The notes beneath the pieces were generated by a model, which saw only the letters and a list, made by a program, of their open reading frames with translations, made no database searches and was not told the DNA's origin. Made by a program: the position numbers and the translations under genes. A stretch of 64,000 nt of DNA from Aquimarina sp. Aq107 (GTDB lineage Bacteria; Bacteroidota; Bacteroidia; Flavobacteriales; Flavobacteriaceae). The stretch covers positions 3,768,501 to 3,832,500 of the forward strand of contig NZ_OX030782.1 in NCBI RefSeq assembly GCF_943733665.1, given 5' to 3'. How positions within the stretch are numbered: position 1 is the first letter of the stretch; every line of letters starts with the position of its first letter. Shown one piece after another: positions 61,562 through 64,000 of the stretch.

Positions 61562-63519
61562 ATAACTCTATTGAGTTTTCGGTATAATAGTCTTCTTAGA
61601 GTATAGTAATTATTTATATCCTCTAAAATATTTCTATTATCTTCAAAATTTTGGGCTTTCACTTCTTGTGAAAGCTCATTTATTTTTTTGTTGATTAAGT
61701 ATCTACGTAAATTCAGGATTGTATCGGATACATATTGAGAAACAGAATGTTCTTTTTTCTTAACATGTATTTCCATATCTGACCATCTATGAAGTGCATG
61801 GCGTTCTTCGTCCATCATAATCTCCGTAATTTCATAAGCTACTTCTGGAGGTATTTGATTTATAAAATGTTCAATCTTAAAATCTTCTTGCTGATTTAAT
61901 TGATCTATTAATATTTTATACACTTCTTTAAAAGTGCTTTGAGTGAACTCAATTTCATCTTCTTGAAGATCCAAATATATTTTCTCAAAAACTTTGGTAG
62001 TGTACAATTCTGGCTCTAAAAACAACTCTCCTTCATCATTTTCTTTCATCACTAAATCCTCAAATTCCTCTTCATTAGTACCATATAATAGTAGGATTTC
62101 AATAATTTTTTTCTCTAAACCATTTTGCTCATTAATCTTAGGTTGTTGCTGAGTTTGTTGTTTTACAATTTCTAAAGGTTTCTCTGACTGCTTCTGCTGT
62201 TTTCGTTGATCTTTGATATCAACATTTCTGAGTTGAGCTAAAGTATCGAATAGCACATCTTCTGAGATATCCATAATACGAGAACACTCTTGTACATAAA
62301 TTTCTCTTTTAATTACATCAGGGATTTTAGAAATACTAACAACCATATCTCTAACCAATTCAGCTTTCTTAATGGGATCCGTTTTAGATTCTTCCTGAAG
62401 TAATGAAGCTTTAAACCTAATAAAATCCTGAGCATTTTCCTGAAGATAAACAGTCAATTCCTCTAAAGTATTCTGTTTTGCAAAACTATCGGGATCTTCG
62501 CCATCTGGAAAGCTACAAACTTTTACATTCATCCCTTGTTCTAGGATCAAATCGATACCTCTTATTGATGCTCGCATACCAGCAGCATCCCCATCAAATA
62601 AAACTGTAATATTTTTAGTTAACCTATTTATTAATCTAATTTGATCCGAAGTCAGTGCTGTTCCAGATGAAGAAACAACGTTCTTCACTCCTACTTGATG
62701 AAACTGAATCACATCGGTATATCCTTCTACAAGAAAACAATTATCCTCTTTTGCTATAGATTGTTTTGCATGGTAGATACCATAAAGTACCTTACTTTTA
62801 TGATAAATATCACTCTCGGGAGAATTTAAATATTTTGCAGCTTTCTTCTCATTGGTCAAGATTCGTCCTCCAAAACCTAATACTCGACCAGACATAGACT
62901 GAATAGGAAACATAACTCTTCCCTTAAATCGATCAAACTGTTTTTCTTCCTTAATTATAGTAAGGCCTGTTTTTTCTAAAAACTCAAGCTTGTATCCTTT
63001 TCTAATAGCTTCAGACGTGAAAGCATCCCAGATATCAGGAGAATACCCAAGTCCAAACTTTTGTATAGTTTCGGTCGTAAACCCTCTTTCTTTAAAATAA
63101 GATAATCCGATAGCCTTACCTTGTTCTGATTTATGTAAAATATTCTGAAAAAAAGTATTAGCAAATTCGCTAACGAGATACATACTTTCTCTCTCATTAG
63201 CTTGTTCTTTTTGCTCATCGGTTTGCTCCGTCTCCTCAATTTCTATATTATATTTTTTAGCTAGATATTTTATCGCTTCGGGATAGGTAAAATGCTCATG
63301 TTCCATAAGAAATGCAACCACATTACCACCTTTGCCACTTGAAAAATCTTTCCATATTTGTTTAACAGGCGATACCATAAAAGAAGGGGTTCGCTCTTCA
63401 CTAAAAGGGCTCAACCCTTTAAAATTACTACCCGATTTTTTTAGCTGGACAAAATCTCCTATTACTTCTTCTAATCGTGCAGCTTCAAATACAGCATCTA
63501 TGGTTGATTTATGAATCAT
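61558..63519 (-). CDS. dnaG: DNA primase DnaG lacking the usual zinc ligands
   Basis: 653 residues. The N-terminal CHC2 region is recognisable (GSNFKGLSPFSEERTPSFMVSPVKQIWKDFSSGKGGN), but the Cys/His ligands CPFH and CxxC are replaced by Ser (SPFS, DFSSGKGG). The TOPRIM core is intact: VEGYTDVIQ, LFDGDAAGMRAS. The C-terminal 200 residues form the helicase-binding domain, with a Gln-rich linker. Makes RNA primers at the fork. It converges on the response regulator with a four-base overlap. Confidence 0.92.
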   Translation of the reverse strand: MIHKSTIDAVFEAARLEEVIGDFVQLKKSGSNFKGLSPFSEERTPSFMVSPVKQIWKDFSSGKGGNVVAFLMEHEHFTYPEAIKYLAKKYNIEIEETEQTDEQKEQANERESMYLVSEFANTFFQNILHKSEQGKAIGLSYFKERGFTTETIQKFGLGYSPDIWDAFTSEAIRKGYKLEFLEKTGLTIIKEEKQFDRFKGRVMFPIQSMSGRVLGFGGRILTNEKKAAKYLNSPESDIYHKSKVLYGIYHAKQSIAKEDNCFLVEGYTDVIQFHQVGVKNVVSSSGTALTSDQIRLINRLTKNITVLFDGDAAGMRASIRGIDLILEQGMNVKVCSFPDGEDPDSFAKQNTLEELTVYLQENAQDFIRFKASLLQEESKTDPIKKAELVRDMVVSISKIPDVIKREIYVQECSRIMDISEDVLFDTLAQLRNVDIKDQRKQQKQSEKPLEIVKQQTQQQPKINEQNGLEKKIIEILLLYGTNEEEFEDLVMKENDEGELFLEPELYTTKVFEKIYLDLQEDEIEFTQSTFKEVYKILIDQLNQQEDFKIEHFINQIPPEVAYEITEIMMDEERHALHRWSDMEIHVKKKEHSVSQYVSDTILNLRRYLINKKINELSQEVKAQNFEDNRNILEDINNYYTLRRLLYRKLNRVI

Positions 63520-63599
63520 TAAGTAAAAAACATAACATTATATAACCAACAAAAATAACATAATTAATAGATTCATTCCTTTCTAATAATATAAACAAA

Positions 63600-63625
63600 G
63601 AGGCTGCCTTAAAAAAGACAGCCTC
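63600..63625 (-). terminator. terminator of the T9SS cargo gene
   Basis: GAGGCTG (63600-63606) pairs with CAGCCTC (63619-63625); the minus-strand transcript carries a T6 run in the loop and TTTG after the stem. Confidence 0.6.
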
Positions 63626-63656
63626 CTTGTGGCTAAATTATATTTCTAAATGATTA

Positions 63657-64000
63657 TTATTCAGCAACAACAAATTTCCTAGTTATCTCTAATTCTTCCT
63701 TATTAGAAACAAAACGAATGAAATATGTTCCTAAAGATAAGTTACTTATATCAATTTGCTTTTGAGTTCCTTGGTTCGAAATTTCTTTTACCAATTGACC
63801 ATACATAGAGAATATCTTAACATTATCAATTGATCTATTCCCTGTAGCTACATTAAGAGTTCCAGTAGCAGGAATAGGATAAATTTTGAAAGCATCAGCA
63901 TCTTCTGATCTTAGATCACTTAATGGATAAGTATCTATTCTAGCTCCTGATCCTTCTACACAGAAATCAGTAGCCTCAGAAGCTGCAAATTCTCCTCCAC
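63657..64000 (-). CDS. C-terminal end of a type IX secretion cargo protein
   Basis: The minus-strand frame runs from the window edge to TAA at 63657. The last 80 residues are a type A sorting domain: FKIYPIPATGTLNVAT, then VKIFSMYGQLVKEIS, IDISNLSLGTYFIRF and the end RKFVVAE. The part before it (GGEFAASEATDFCVEGSGARIDTYPLSDLRSEDAD) is the linker of a larger exported protein. The functional domain lies outside the window. Confidence 0.85.
   Translation of the reverse strand, partial: GGEFAASEATDFCVEGSGARIDTYPLSDLRSEDADAFKIYPIPATGTLNVATGNRSIDNVKIFSMYGQLVKEISNQGTQKQIDISNLSLGTYFIRFVSNKEELEITRKFVVAE

Overview
The window looks like the chromosome of a gliding marine flavobacterium (Flavobacteriaceae, Bacteroidota; an Aquimarina-like organism is my best guess, inferred from gene content only). 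The evidence is: strongly AT-rich DNA, Bacteroidota-type -7 promoter boxes (TAnnTTTG), gliding genes gldB and gldC, a type IX secretion sorting domain at the right edge, a secreted PL7 alginate lyase, and a division/cell-wall cluster in Bacteroidota order.

Layout. Bases 1-16 kb are an accessory region of single genes and small units: an AIM24-like protein, a polysaccharide deacetylase lipoprotein, a leucine-rich-repeat protein, the alginate lyase, an SDR, MogA, two AraC regulators, a TetR/carboxymuconolactone-decarboxylase pair with visible operators, and several unknowns. Inside it (7951-9554) is an unrecognised 462-residue protein whose stop codon overlaps the first of two tandem tRNA genes. 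Both tRNAs fold perfectly but carry 8-nt anticodon loops, and a strong hairpin closes the unit. Bases 16.2-16.9 kb hold a tandem array of four near-identical 28-residue cationic peptide genes with an exact 146-bp period, plus a diverged fifth gene of 49 residues.

Bases 17-38 kb look like a low-oxygen/redox stress region: a CcoI-type copper ATPase, six tandem UspA-type genes (one frameshifted) and a seventh further on, a D-lactate dehydrogenase-like enzyme, YeeE/YedE-type sulfur transporters, a rhodanese, two Crp/Fnr-family regulators, cardiolipin synthase, a patatin lipase, CorA and a small MscS channel. Many promoters here share one architecture: an FNR-like box (TGAY-N4-RTCA or TAAC-N4-GTTA) followed after exactly 23 nt by the -7 element, which is the class II activator position. 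Two boxes are placed correctly for both directions.

Bases 38-64 kb are mostly core: an X-Pro dipeptidyl peptidase-like hydrolase, tRNA-Arg, YqeY, then the minus-strand dcw cluster mraZ-rsmH-ftsL-ftsI-murE-mraY-murD-ftsW-murG-murC-ftsQ-ftsA-ftsZ with a MraZ operator in front. After it come an alpha/beta hydrolase, engB, gldC/gldB, nadE, an atypical response regulator, dnaG without recognisable zinc ligands, and the C-terminal end of a T9SS cargo protein.

The strongest candidate for something undescribed is the protein plus twin 8-nt-loop tRNA module. Next are the fixed-geometry FNR-like regulon and the cationic peptide array. All family assignments are from reading the sequence; no searches were run.
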